Positions 9,835 through 21,449 of a DNA stretch of 64,000 nucleotides are shown piece by piece. The notes below the pieces were generated by a model. The model worked only from the letters and a program-made list of their open reading frames with translations, was not told the origin of the DNA and did no database searches. Made by a program: the position numbers and the translations under genes. Source of the stretch: Taeniopygia guttata (lineage: Eukaryota > Chordata > Aves > Passeriformes > Estrildidae); NCBI RefSeq assembly GCF_048771995.1, contig NC_133027.1, positions 102,856,501-102,920,500 of the forward strand. Reading direction: 5' to 3'. Numbering within the stretch: position 1 is the first letter of the stretch; each line of letters opens with the position of its first letter.

Positions 9835-12800
9835 AGCATGAAGATCTTTTCCTCGGTCTGATCACCCCTTGTGTATCCCTAACAAAAGTGAGGGGCGAAA
9901 CAGGCCACCAGCTGTTGTAAATAATTTAAAGTCTCCTGTTTCTTTTCAGCTTCTGTGATGACAGCAGCTTTTATAAGCTGCTACAGGTACCTATTTGTGT
10001 CTTTATCTGATGAAGGTGAACATGCCCTTCTGTATTTTAATTCTGTTTATGACCTGGTTTCACACTGGTTTAACTCTGCTGACTTCAGTGGCATTAGGGG
10101 TAAATCAGTATAAAGCATTACAGCTGTGAGCCTGAGGAATGCCCTTCCAGCTGTTCCTAGATCACCAGCTGTTTCATTAGAAGAGGAGCAAGGGAATTTA
10201 GTGGTCAGACTGGGAAAGAGAGCAAGGAGACTTGGATTTTGCACTATCCTGGGCTGTTCTTACTGCATTTATGGTTTTTAGTTCCACAGGTCTCCCTCAA
10301 AGCAAAGCATTCTGCATAAGAACCATTTTACTGAGCACTAGTTTTACAGAGAGTAAATAGAAATATATTTTGGATACCTTGTCTGCTGATACCAAGTCCT
10401 GCTGAACCTGAGCTTTGCCCAGTCCCAGAGCTTTCAGAAAGCTCTGGTAAAGGCAGAATTGCTTTTGCTGTGGGAACATGGATACCTCTGACCCCAAAAG
10501 GGGCTTTCACTTGACTGCCATAACAAGAATCTGCTTCCAGATGAGAAGACCATAAAGGATGGAAAGCAACTCACCTGCAGTAGAAGTGGCCTGTTTTCTA
10601 ATGAAAGAATATCCCATGCATGTGTTTCATGCACACTGGCAGCTGGTGCTGGCTGTTCCTAAGGGAGTCCTGTTTGCATGAGATTGTTTCCTTCCCCTTC
10701 TCTCATCCATCATCTCCTCTTTTTGAGAGCTGGCAACTGGCCATCTCTATTTGGCAGGCTCCACAAGCCACCACTCTTCCCACTACTGCTCTTAGCAGCC
10801 TGCAGAAGATACTGTGGGCTCCATTAATTGTGGCTGCTGGTTTTAATTTAAAGTTCACAGGCAGGCTAATCATTAACTGACTCAAAATGGCTTTCCCATG
10901 TGGAAAAACTCAAAGGACTGTTGGCAAGATGTGGACAACTAAAGAAAGGCAAAAGTTACAGCCTGACCTTCTTATTGGGGAAAATGACAAATTTACAGTT
11001 TGCAAGCATTCACATTAAATTTATTTTAAAAAGAGGCATTGCCCCAGTTGAATACAAATGTTTCTGTTGCCCAAATAGTCAATTTTCCAATTCCTTCTAA
11101 GAGGCAATCCTGGGAGCTGACACAATCCAGTTGATGAACTGCTATGGTGTTATTCAACCAAAATTTCTGAGGGGTTTATGTAAGTTCCACTCCAGAAACA
11201 GCCCTGGGTTTTGAGACTTTAGTGGCATTGACCCTACACCTTTGTCTAGAAGACAAGCCTTCCCCTCACACTGTTGGTTGCAAGTCTGACCAACCACCTC
11301 ACAGAGTTTTAAGCACCTTTACCTTATCTATGTTAAAGTCTGGAATACCTGGCTTTCTCCCTCTCTCTCCCTGACAGTCTCTGAGGGGTTGCTTCAAATT
11401 TTAGTATGTTTTAATAAGTCCCACTGAAAGTTTTTCATGTAAATGTTTCCTCTTAGGTTTGCCCTTCTTCAAAACTCCTACACTGTTCTCTACGCTGTCA
11501 GCAATTCCTGCATTTTTCTCCTCATGTACTTTGCAGCTTTCTCCATTCTTTTCTCAGGGCATAATCTGAGCAATTTCACCTCATTTTCCATGTTTTTACC
11601 TTCTCCCATATTTCCCCATGTGATTTCCTCTTCTTGTTCCAAAGAACACACCAAAGAATCAGAAATATCAACATTCACTTGCCTTATCTGTTTTTTCACC
11701 TTTAGACAGGGTTTCAGCCCTTCCTAGCCCTTTTACCAGCAAAGGGAGTCTGTTTCCTTGGCCTGCTCTCTGCCTGGTCTTTGGCCAGCTGGAGGCTGTT
11801 CATACAACCTGACAGACACAGCCTCCTCCAGGCTCCTGCAGGCTGCATCACCACTTGCTAAGACTTGTTACAGCAGGGCTGCTTTCTGGTAAACCATGAG
11901 TCAATCAGCAGGGCCAGTTTAGCCTATAGAAAATCAACTGCTGAGAAGAAAAAATTGCATTCCATTGATCCTTCTCTTGGCCCCAGCTTGTAGTACTCTC
12001 CAGGATAGGAGTATGCAGAGGGTGGGAAATGTGCATTTTGAAAAAACAATAAGAGTAGAATGGGACTCTATAAAGGTATGTCCTCTGTTTGACAAATCTC
12101 CTGTGGTTTGCCTTTGCCTTCACAGTCCAGGAATGCTGCTGACAATCCTGTGTGACTCTCAAGGATCTCAGGGGTGTGGTGATTGTGTAGGATCAGAAGG
12201 AGAAGCCTTAAAGGGGTTACATGATAGAAGCCTAATCCATAATCCAGTGATGTCAATAGAAAGGCTGTCACTCAGCTGTAGACAGATTTCCAAGAAATCC
12301 ATCATCCTCCAGTCAAAGCATGCCAACAAACTGGGCTGAGGAGCAGGGAAATTCCTTCCCTCCCTTCTTGTGGGTGGTAGTTCCTTATAGCAACAGTCAG
12401 AGAGCAGAATTTGCTTATGCTAGATACCCACCTAGCCTTTTTCCACACATGCCAGATCACAGGGTAACAAACAAGGAAATTTATTTCCAAAGTGGGTCCA
12501 ATCTCCAAACTGTCCTCATAATTGTGCCTTTTAGAAGACACATGGTCACAGGAAAAAGAGATAATGTCAACCTGCAGAGCACATTAAAATTCATTTTAAA
12601 TTATTTACTTCTTTAGTAAGATTTGGATTACACTGTCCAGGAAAGTCCAGTGTCTTTCAGATACCAAAAGGTATCAAATACCTGCTTGGACTTCATCTCA
12701 TAAGTAGATTGAAATTGGTTTGGCTACACCCATCTCTGAATTCTGGGCTAACTGATGCAATGTTTAACCAGCTGCTCAGGCAGAAATTGTGGTCATGGCT

Positions 12801-13020
12801 ATGCTGCTGGCACAATCTGCTTGAAGGAGCGTTAAGTAGCAACAGCATCAAAGATGAACCTCAAAATCTATTTCGCTTGTGATTAAGATATTTTAATTTT
12901 GTTCCAAAGAATCTTAGCGAATTCTAACTAAGAAACTGCTGCCAACACCTTCTCAATTTTATTTATATAGTCCACCATAGCTTTGTAAAAGGATCCCTGT
13001 TCTCTGTTCTCCACCAATTT
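9835..13020. other. Gene-free DNA upstream of RD3
   Basis: I see no coding exon or known repeat. The longest open frames are about 80-124 codons and have no recognisable protein character. An RD3 non-coding 5' exon could lie here or further right, but nothing in the sequence marks it. Confidence 0.5.
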
Positions 13021-13024
13021 CTGG

Positions 13025-13395
13025 TCTGTTCAGCCTGGAGAAGAGGAAACTGAGGGGAGACCTCACTGCATCTACACCTTTCTCACAAGGAGAAGCAGCG
13101 GGGCAGGCACTGACCTCTTCTCTGTGGTGCCCAGTGACAGGACCCAAGGGAATGGCCTGAAGTTGTCAGGCCAGGTTTAGGTTAAATATCAGGAAAAGGT
13201 TCTTCACCCAGAGTGTGTTTGGGCACTGGCACAGGCTCCCCAGGAAACTGGTCACAACACCAGCCTGACAGAATTAAAGAACCATTTGGACTCTTGGGCA
13301 CATGGTGTGACACTTCAGGATGTCCTGTGCAGGTACAGGAGCTAAACTTCAATGGGCTTTGTCCATCCCTTCCAACTCAGGATATTCTGTGATTT
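13025..13395 (+). repeat. CR1 LINE 3' tail, about 370 bp
   Basis: This is a textbook CR1 end. It runs from CAGCCTGGAGAAGAGGAAAC and GGGGAGACCTCACTGC, through CTCTTCTCTGTGGTGCCCAG, GGTTAAATATCAGGAAAAGG and GTTCTTCACCCAGAGTG, to CACTGGCACAGGCTCCCC and CCCTTCCAACTCAGGATATTCTGTGATTT. It is truncated at its 5' end, as nearly all copies are. It is the best-preserved CR1 tail in the window and is likely younger than the copy at 4988-5272. Confidence 0.92.
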
Positions 13396-13399
13396 TTTA

Positions 13400-16300
13400 A
13401 GGTACTTGCCATTATTCTCTTGCCATTATTTTACCTTACCAGGGCCCAAAGAACTCTACTTCCTATCTGCCTGGAATCTCCTTTCTCGTTCAGTGGCATG
13501 GAAGGCTAAGGTGTTTACAGCTACTTGCCACATGATTGTAATTTCAGTGGAAATTATTATAACCTCAGCCTGAGATGCTACGAGGCAATTAATGCTGAAA
13601 AAGCAGTAGGTAGAGCTTGTCAATCAAGAAGTTTAAAAGCAATGCAAATATCATGAAATTATCGTAGCAGCATTCCTCACTTTGACCTGCAGAATAAAGA
13701 CAGAGAACTTTGGAGGACATTCAAGAGTCTGCTTATAGACCACAGTAGAAACACTGATTCCCCTGTTGTGATGGACACAAGCTATTTTCTGGACTAAAAA
13801 AATTGAAAAATACAGCAGTTAACACGTTTCCAGGTACATGACCCTGTTACAAGTAGCAAGGAGCTTTGAATAACAGAAGTGCAGGGGATGAAGCGAACGC
13901 TTTAAAGGCAACCTTCCTGTCAAGTTTTTGTGGTTGCAGGTGTTTAAGGACAGCCAAAAGCACCTCACAGCAGTGTCCAGGAGCAAAGCCATCTGTGACA
14001 GGGCACTGTGGCACCCAGCAGGCCCTTGCATGCCAGGCAATGCCTGTCTGTCCCCAGCACGGCTGCCTGCCCCGGGCTGACAGCTCCTGCTGCTGCCCAG
14101 CTCTGCTCCTGAGCGACCAATGCTCCCAAAAAAGCGTGACAGCCGTGCTGCTGTTCAGCATGCAGCCCATTTCTGCACTCACTTCTCTCCAGCAGGCTTG
14201 GCACTGTCAGCACTATAGAAAGGGACTGGCTCTTTGTCTGCTGTCGCTGCCTCAGGGGAGTTACAAGTCACTTAAACCTTTAGTGAAGGTGCACGACTAA
14301 AAATCAGTGCGAGGTAAACGTGACAGGAGGGCACTCAGAGCCAACCAAAGGTGCTGCAGAACAGAAAAGAAACAAAAGCAGTACTATTTCTATTAAAGGA
14401 AAGGTTGAGCGGCCTTCTGGGAATACCACAACAGTGATGATATACATGAATATGTCACATTTTCTACAGCTGGTAGCCCCCACAAGGTTTTGGGATTTTT
14501 TTAAATGAAAGTCTTTAAAATTGAGAATACACTAAAAGTACTGCCCTTATCTCCCCAGCATTTGTGTAGTTTGTAATACATTCTTAGCGTTTCAATCTTC
14601 TAGAAAACGAGTGTATATGATGCATTTTACATCTGCATTTTAATTGCAAGAGGGGTAAAGAAACAAGAATTCAGAGCAAACTGAGCCCCAAGTTCAGGTA
14701 TGAATGAGAAAGATGGTTTTCAGTCACTAACCAAAACATGATGAGAAAAGGTAGCTGATCTAACAGGTACAGCTTCATGATCTACAGCAAAGCTACACAA
14801 ATGTAAAACAGATTTGCCTCATTGAAATAAATGAGAGTTCTGTTGATTAACTCCAGATGAAAATCCAGTTTTAAAGAAAGAGTGAAGGAAGGGCCCAATA
14901 GCTTGGAGCTCTCCTAGTGCCTTACACTCTACAGAAGATAATCTTTGTCTTACCTGTAGAAGCAAGAGGGTGGGTTCTACTCAAATCTGCTCATGGAGCA
15001 GAGCAGTATTCTGCAGTTTGTCTACTTATCAAAGCAAATGAGTTCCCTCTGTTGAAAACCAGGACTATTTTCATGCTAATTTCTCACTTATGCTTGAAAC
15101 AATGTTTCTACTAGCAACCATAAAAGCACTCTGTCATACAACTTACACTGTTACCTAAACCTACAGAAGACAGGAAGCTAAAGCACAATGAATTGCTCTG
15201 TTTGACTGATTTGTTATTAAAACTCATATATATTGCTCAGATTTTGCCATGGTGGATCAAACACACCTTCAGTTCCATACTTTGCTTTGATCTCTGCAGA
15301 CTACAAAGCCAGGTTTCCAGTCAGGACAGAGGGATATAAAGTATTCTTCACCATTCATTCAGCTGTGTAAGTGGGAGTTCAGAAGGTAGCACAGACCTAG
15401 AGCTTTTCTGTTATTAAAATCATTCAAACCACCAGGAAAAAAAATGTATTCTGCAATAAAGCTGTAATAGCATCTGATGGAAGGCTTCAATACAAAAGTC
15501 TTTCAGAATTAAAACTCTGAGAGATCCACAGCTCATCTTTCTCTATTCTACTACTAACCACACAATGTTATTAAAGGGGCAGTAATGTCACAGATTGGAG
15601 TTTCTAATACTGTCATCCACTGCAGATTCTCATATATAGAGTTATATAAAGAGATTGAAACTCTGATCCAAAGGCATATTCCACCTGTCGTCAGGTCCTC
15701 TGAAGTATTTTTATCCATGTGTTGTGGTGAAGATGAGACTAAGTGCTGTGAAAACAGGCAGGTGAGATGTGCATTCTCCATCCAGATTGAGGACTGATTC
15801 TTCTGGGAAAGCAGGAGTAACTCATTGCATCATCAGGTGAGAATGCAGTTTAAGAGACACCTGTATATTTCTGCACAGGACTGAACCTTAGGTACAATAT
15901 CTACCAGAAAGAATATTGACTGAAGGTCCTCGAAGTCCCCCTCTGCCTCAATTCACTGCAGAGTTTTCTCTGTACTGCAGAATACTAGTTTGATCATTGT
16001 GACAGGAGCAATACGCATTGTTAAATGTATATATCTTAAAAATATACGTTGTTCTAAAATGAGCAACCAAAAGAAGAATGCTAAATTTCTAGCTTGAAAA
16101 CTTAAGCCTGTCTTTATCGAGATCACCCACAGCACTGGCAGAGCTCTGGGAAAGCTCATGCTTTCCACTCTGGAATAGCTGCATGTCCCACCTGCAGGCA
16201 CAGAGAGAGCAGTCTGTGTGAGCAGTGAATAGAGCTGTCCTCACATGGGTTTTAGTTAATCTATCAGCACTGGGAAACACAAGTGTGTTCTATGCTTAGT

Positions 16301-16485
16301 TACACTGCCATAATCCAGAAGTTGTCTGACTGACCTTCGTGGTACCTCACTGGGGTTGACAAACACTGAACTTCCACACTGCAGACACCAAGTAGGGCAG
16401 GTGTCAAATCACAGAGATTTAAAAAATGGTCTAAGCATAAGGCAGCATAAACCATACTTTCCTCCTCGATTGCCCATCCTTACAT
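13400..16485. other. AT-leaning gene-free DNA
   Basis: No exon, RNA gene or named repeat was seen. Open frames reach about 144 codons on the plus strand at 13866-14300, with overlapping frames of 111 and 82 codons on the other strand, which is typical of non-coding sequence. Confidence 0.5.
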
Positions 16486-16489
16486 AACC

Positions 16490-17460
16490 AGTTACCCAGC
16501 GCTTATCCAGGATCCAGGCAGCCGTGCCCGAGCCCAGCCTGGGAGAGCTGCCGGAGGGCCCGGGCCCCCTTCCCTTCCCTTCCCTGCCCACCCATCCCGC
16601 CTCACCTTTGGCACCAGCGCTCCCGCTGCTCCTGCGGACAGGGTACCAGGAGGAGGACGTGGCTTGAAGTCAAGCCCTCTAAATGGCACAGCAGGCTTAA
16701 ACCCACACTGGGGTATGGATTAGCCCCGGTGACGAGCTATAACAGCTGGCCTTACGGCAGTGCTTTTGAGCGATTAGGGCTCGGTCCGCTACCTCCACAC
16801 ACACACACATACAGAGCCTCCTGGCAAAGAGCCGGCACCGCTCGGCTCAGCCAGACTTCGGCACCTGTTTAAAAGTCCCTTTTAAAACTTTGTGGCGTTC
16901 TCTACCCCGCCGCTGAGCCGGCCCTTTGGAGAAATGCAGGTATTGAGGGCACTGGGACCCTCTCCCGGCGGCACCGCGGGTTCGCTCCCGTCCCCCCGGC
17001 CGTGCCCCCGGCTCGGCGCCTCGGGGCTGCCCCAGCGGAGGCGGCCGGGAGCCGCTCGGGCCGGCACGGGGGAACGGGGACCCCCAGCCCGGGCTGTCCG
17101 CCGCAAAGACAGCGATCCCCTCCGCTGGGCACCACCTCCGCCCCGCCGGGCACCCCGCCCTCCTCCTCCTCCCGCTCCTCTTCCTCACCGCGGTGCCCGC
17201 TCCCGTCCCGCCGGCGCCCGGCCGGGCAGCGCCTCTCGCCGCCGCCGCTCCGCCGAAGTTGAGCGGAGCCGCCGCTCCGCAGCCGCCGCCGCCCCCGCGC
17301 CCCGCCCGCCGCCGTTCCCACAGCGACAGAGAGACCGTGAGCCCGCTCGGTCCGGGGGCCTGAGCTCCGCCCGGGCATCCCGGCACCGGCACCGGCACCG
17401 GCACCGGCACGGCGGCAGACCCCGCGGGGACTCACGGCTGTAGGCTGAGTTTGCACCGGC
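16490..17460. promoter_or_regulatory. CpG island 1, orphan promoter candidate
   Basis: G+C and CpG content rise sharply, strongest at 16890-17450, with many CCGCC, GCGGCC-like and GGGCGG-type words. Short tandem tracts include (CTTCC)n near 16566-16585 and about five CACCGG units at 17381-17409. Such islands usually mark promoters in birds. No coding exon was recognised on either side, so it could serve RD3's non-coding first exon, a long non-coding RNA, or neither. Frames of up to 187 codons overlap here on both strands and read as low-complexity Pro/Arg/Ala, so I do not call them genes. Confidence 0.7.
16868..16886. promoter_or_regulatory. TATA-like dyad at island edge
   Basis: TTTAAAAG and CTTTTAAA form perfect 8-bp inverted arms around TCC, at the edge of the densest part of CpG island 1. 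Each arm resembles a weak TATA element, so a bidirectional core promoter is possible. This is inferred from position and shape alone. Confidence 0.3.
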
Positions 17461-17617
17461 AAATAACGGCGAATCTATTAATTCATCTCTCGCCAATTCC
17501 TTTGGGAACGGAACAGAACAGGCTTCAGCCACAGCAGCCAAAAGGGTTGCGCTGGGTTTGGAGAGATGAAGAAGGATGAGGGGTCGGCACGGGAGTCGGA
17601 AGGGCATGGGGGAGAGG

Positions 17618-17795
17618 AAGAGGAGGAAGGTTTTTACAATTAGGGTGGTGAAACGCTGGCCCGCTTGCCCAGTGAGGAGGTGGATGTGCCATCCCTGGAA
17701 ACATTCAAGGGCAGGTTGGACAGTGCTCTGAGCAGCCTGACCTACCTGAAGATGTCCCTGCTCATTGCAGAGGAATGAATTAGATGGTCCCAGTC
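17618..17795 (+). repeat. CR1 LINE tail abutting CpG island 1
   Basis: The order GTTTTTACAAT, AGGGTGGTGAAACGCTGGCC, GCCATCCCTGGAAACATTCA, GGTTGGACAGTGCTCTGAGC, GAAGATGTCCCTGCTCATTG and GAATTAGATGG is the CR1 3' end. Only about 175 bp is kept. It lies directly downstream of the GC-rich island. Confidence 0.88.
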
Positions 17796-17799
17796 ACAC

Positions 17800-20635
17800 A
17801 CAGCCACAGTATCCTCTGTGAGCCCACAGTTCCTCATCCAGCCTCTTTCCACACTGCAAAAATGTGTAAAACCATCCCTAGCATCATTGGCCAAACCCCC
17901 AGCAAATTCCAGGAGAGCCAGGCTGTGTCAGAAGGTTGCAGAGCTACAGCCTTGGGTAAGGACAGCACAGGAACACACGTGCAACCTGAGCATGTGTGTG
18001 AAATCAATCATGCCCCCACTGAAAAGCTTTCATCAATTATGGCCCAAGTTCTTGGTATTTATGCAGCACTCACACAGGCAGAGGACAGAGGTGTTTCAGA
18101 CCATGTATGTGTGTGCAGCACACACACAGACCAAAATAGCCCAGCTAAAAAAATTACAGATTACAGGATTCCAAATGCAGTCTAAATTAAAATGTATGAG
18201 GATGAGGGGGTTTAAGATTTAGTTTATTATTAGATCAAAACTGGACTAGCAAAGAGATTAGAAGCATTTTTCTTTGCTAATTATCTGTGGAGGATTGCTT
18301 GTCTGTCTTGAGCTTCAATGCCAGTCCAGTTTGTAGAGGTTTATAGCATTCTGGGTATTCTCTGCTCTAAATGGATTGTTGAGTTTAAGTAAAAAGTCAT
18401 TTTACACAAATAAAGACCATTATATTTTCATACATTAAAACCTATTTGAAAGTCATCAACTCTAATACAGAACAAAGACCCCTTGAAAATGCTTAGTTTT
18501 CAGGTGTATTTTCCAGGTTATATTTTCAGTGCTGTGAATTCCTGGAAGTTCTTGTCATGAATCAGAGACACTGATGACTGAGGAGTATCTCTGGGAACAT
18601 TTTCTTGCAGATATATAAGCCTCAAAACTGAAAAATCATTCATCTCTCCCATACTTTATTTAGCAGTTGAAACCAAGGATTCTTTTGCTGTTGTACTGAT
18701 AGGACTCACCAGATCAGTCAGCACTCTGATCATCAGTTGCTTGGTAGCAACGCTCTGGTAACAGAGATGGAGGGAAGATTTATTCAGTGGTACATTTCCC
18801 AGGACACTCCATGACAATCAAGTTTCAGCATATTGCAATTTGTAGCGCATTTGAACAGTGTGTAGTGTACTGCACATGCTATTTCTCACCATTTGTCAGA
18901 TGCTGCCCTGACTCACCTGAGCACACTGCTAACACTGCAGGTGTTGCCTGCAGAGCCTTCATTTTTTGGTGTCAAAGTCATGGACTTCTGACAATGGCAC
19001 TGAGGATGGACTTCTCCAACCAGTAACAATCATATTGCTGCTATCTTCTGCATGGGTCCAATCACAGGCAAATAATCTCACTCAATCACTGACAAAAAGC
19101 AAATTTAATATGGTAGGGCTGTATTTGGCCTGCTGGCTTTTGGCTGAGTTGCTGAAGCATGCTAGTTAATATAATGGGGCTCACAGAGGGAACCCTGCTT
19201 TTTCATAGACTTACAATCCTGCTTAGAAAAGTGCCACTTTCAGAGTAATCAGTGTCATATACCTTGTTTGTTTTTTGGGGTTATTTTTAGTGTTTGTTTT
19301 CCCTCTGCAAAACGGTTTTTCATTTACTGGAAAGATCTTCATGCTGTTTACTTCAAATCCAGTTAGCCCACCCACACAGAAACATACCATGAGCAAAACA
19401 AGAGAAAGTTCATTCAGTCTCCAGCAGCAGTCCCCAGACTTTGCAAGGCTGATGCCCATTTAAGAACAAATGTCTTTTCTAGCACATGTCTTTTCAAGCA
19501 CATATTTCTTTTTCTCTCCTCTCCCTGTCCCCTTTCTCCCAAAAGGGCTGGAACACTTGGGTTTGGTATCTCTGGTGATGGAGGTGTGCTGTCAGGGACC
19601 ACTGGCCCAGGAGGTTGAAACAATCATCTCAGAAAGGAGTGCCCTGGGTCAGTAGAGGACAGGTGCTTAGATATGGTGTTCCAGAGCACAGCTGGATGAT
19701 GGGCATGGTGTACAGGTTTTTCTCAGGACAAGTCAGAACCATTCAGAGCGGGCTGTACTTTGCCCAGGACTCCTGGATAAACTTACCATAGAGTCATTGC
19801 AGGGAGAGCTGTGACTGCAGTGAACAGCCTTTCTACTGTCACCTTCTACAAGCTCCTGAGTGACAGGCCCCTTGCTGTATCTGAGTAGGCTCTGATGCCT
19901 TTTTTCTTTATCTCTCTCCCTTTTTTAGGAGAAGATGATAGCTATGGATTATTAAAACCTAGAATTCTGAAGCCACAGAAAAGAGAATCACAGGGTGTTA
20001 CAATGCCAGGAGTGGGAAAAGATTGCTTAAAATTAGTATTAACTAGAGCAAAGGAAGAAATTTAAGGACAGAAAATCAGGCATAAGCAGTGACCTCAAAG
20101 AAAAGATTTGTATCATGGCCAAATATTTCTTGTGGATGAGCCCCTGAGGTAAACATTTCAAAGGAAAGCAGCAGAAAATGTTTGCATCACTGTAGGAAGA
20201 TGGAATGAGTTGCCTATGAGGAGCACTATGCCTCTAACCTCAGTGGCACTAGGAAATAAAAACCTACAAATGTTTCTTCTCTGCTGCTTGCACTGCCCAC
20301 ACAGTGCAGTCAGCTTTCACTGCTGATTCCTTCTGACAGACTGCAGTCAGCCAAGGGAGGCTGGGCCTGCACTGCTCCTCGTGTGAGCATCCCCCACCCC
20401 CAGGCAGTGAGTGTGGTTAGCTGGGCACCTCCAAACCAGTCACACTCACAGAGACTACCCAGAGCACAATAACCAAACACCCTTCCTGCCATGGCATGTC
20501 CCCTTCTCTCTGAGAGTGAGCACTGGAACCCCTGATGGTTTTTACTCTGTGAAGCACCAGAAAACCCCAGTTGCAGTTTTTAAACTGCTGCTGCTTCCTT
20601 CTTGCCTTTCTGTTCACCACTTAAGAATCATTTAA
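17800..20635. other. Gene-free DNA with one RFX-like site
   Basis: No coding exon or known repeat family was seen. Frames at 17784-18222 reach about 134 codons but overlap in two registers and match nothing I know. A strong dyad at 18736-18751 is listed separately. Confidence 0.5.
18736..18751. promoter_or_regulatory. RFX X-box-like palindrome
   Basis: GTTGCT-TGGT-AGCAAC forms perfect 6-bp inverted arms. RFX factors bind GTTGCC/GGCAAC-type inverted half sites with a short spacer, and act in ciliated cells including photoreceptors. The 4-bp spacer is longer than the most common spacing. This is motif evidence only. Confidence 0.35.
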
Positions 20636-20639
20636 CAAT

Positions 20640-21110
20640 AGTGTAGTGGTCTGTTTAATTGCTGATTAACTTAGCCAAGCAACTTAACTGAGTAAATGCA
20701 AATTCTGTTCTTTTAGCTCTGAGTGAAAATGATGACGTGTCATGAAATACTCAGCCAAAAAACAGATGTAGTAAGGCAAGCTGAGCAGCAAAAAATACAA
20801 CACAGATGGTCACGATAAATTAATTGAAGACACAAGGGGGAGAGATGCAAAAAAATGCCATGGAGCCTATAAGTAGACAGATGTCAAAAATATCTGTGAT
20901 TATGCACTTAATTGCACTCTCTGTGATTGCTTGACTCCTAATGTACACTGTTAACAAACGCTAATCTCCAAAGGGCATTGCCAAGGTTCTTGGCTTTTAA
21001 AATGACCACATCTCAAATGCTGAGACAGTGCATGATGCGTCTACCTTTGCAGAGGTAATAATTTTTTAAACATTAATTTTCATTATGTGATGAAAATTTC
21101 TCTCGTACTA
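20640..21110. promoter_or_regulatory. Homeodomain and octamer motif-dense stretch, possible conserved element
   Basis: The stretch carries GATTAA, an exact ATGCAAAT octamer (20696-20703), an ATGAC-GT-GTCAT dyad (20732-20743) with a CRE-like core, an AATTAATTGA word near 20820, a TTAATTGCA word and several TAAT words. The texture is like that of conserved developmental enhancers, but conservation cannot be seen from one sequence. Confidence 0.3.
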
Positions 21111-21431
21111 GACATGTAACTACTTTCACACCATATTTGAATGGGTTTTGTCTGTGTTTTATCAAAATATGTATTATTTTATCTTACACTGATGCAAATC
21201 CAGCTGACAACAATTGACAGATTTTCATTAGCCCCAAGAGGCTTCAGATATTTGTCCTCTTTCATTCAAAAGTGAACTTTTCACTGTTCAAAATTCAGTA
21301 CAACAGGAGTTTTTGCCATTAAATTAAACAGGACCAAGAATTTGTCCATGCTCTGTTTTTGTTCCAGAATCTACTGAAATCAATGCAGAGGGAGGAGGGA
21401 TTTAAGCTGATTTGGAAAGGAATTTTTAAAA

Positions 21432-21445
21432 GGGGGGGGGGGGGG
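21432..21445 (+). repeat. Poly-G run of 14
   Basis: Fourteen consecutive G residues follow an A/T-rich segment. It is an uninterrupted mononucleotide tract able to form G-quadruplex-like structures and likely to vary in length or be mis-sequenced. Confidence 0.95.
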
Positions 21446-21449
21446 AGTG

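Noticed and set aside
16847-17462. Overlapping frames of 183-187 codons on both strands in CpG island 1
   Set aside because: Low-complexity Arg/Pro/Ala/Gly composition on opposite strands. GC-rich DNA has few stop codons, so long frames are expected by chance.
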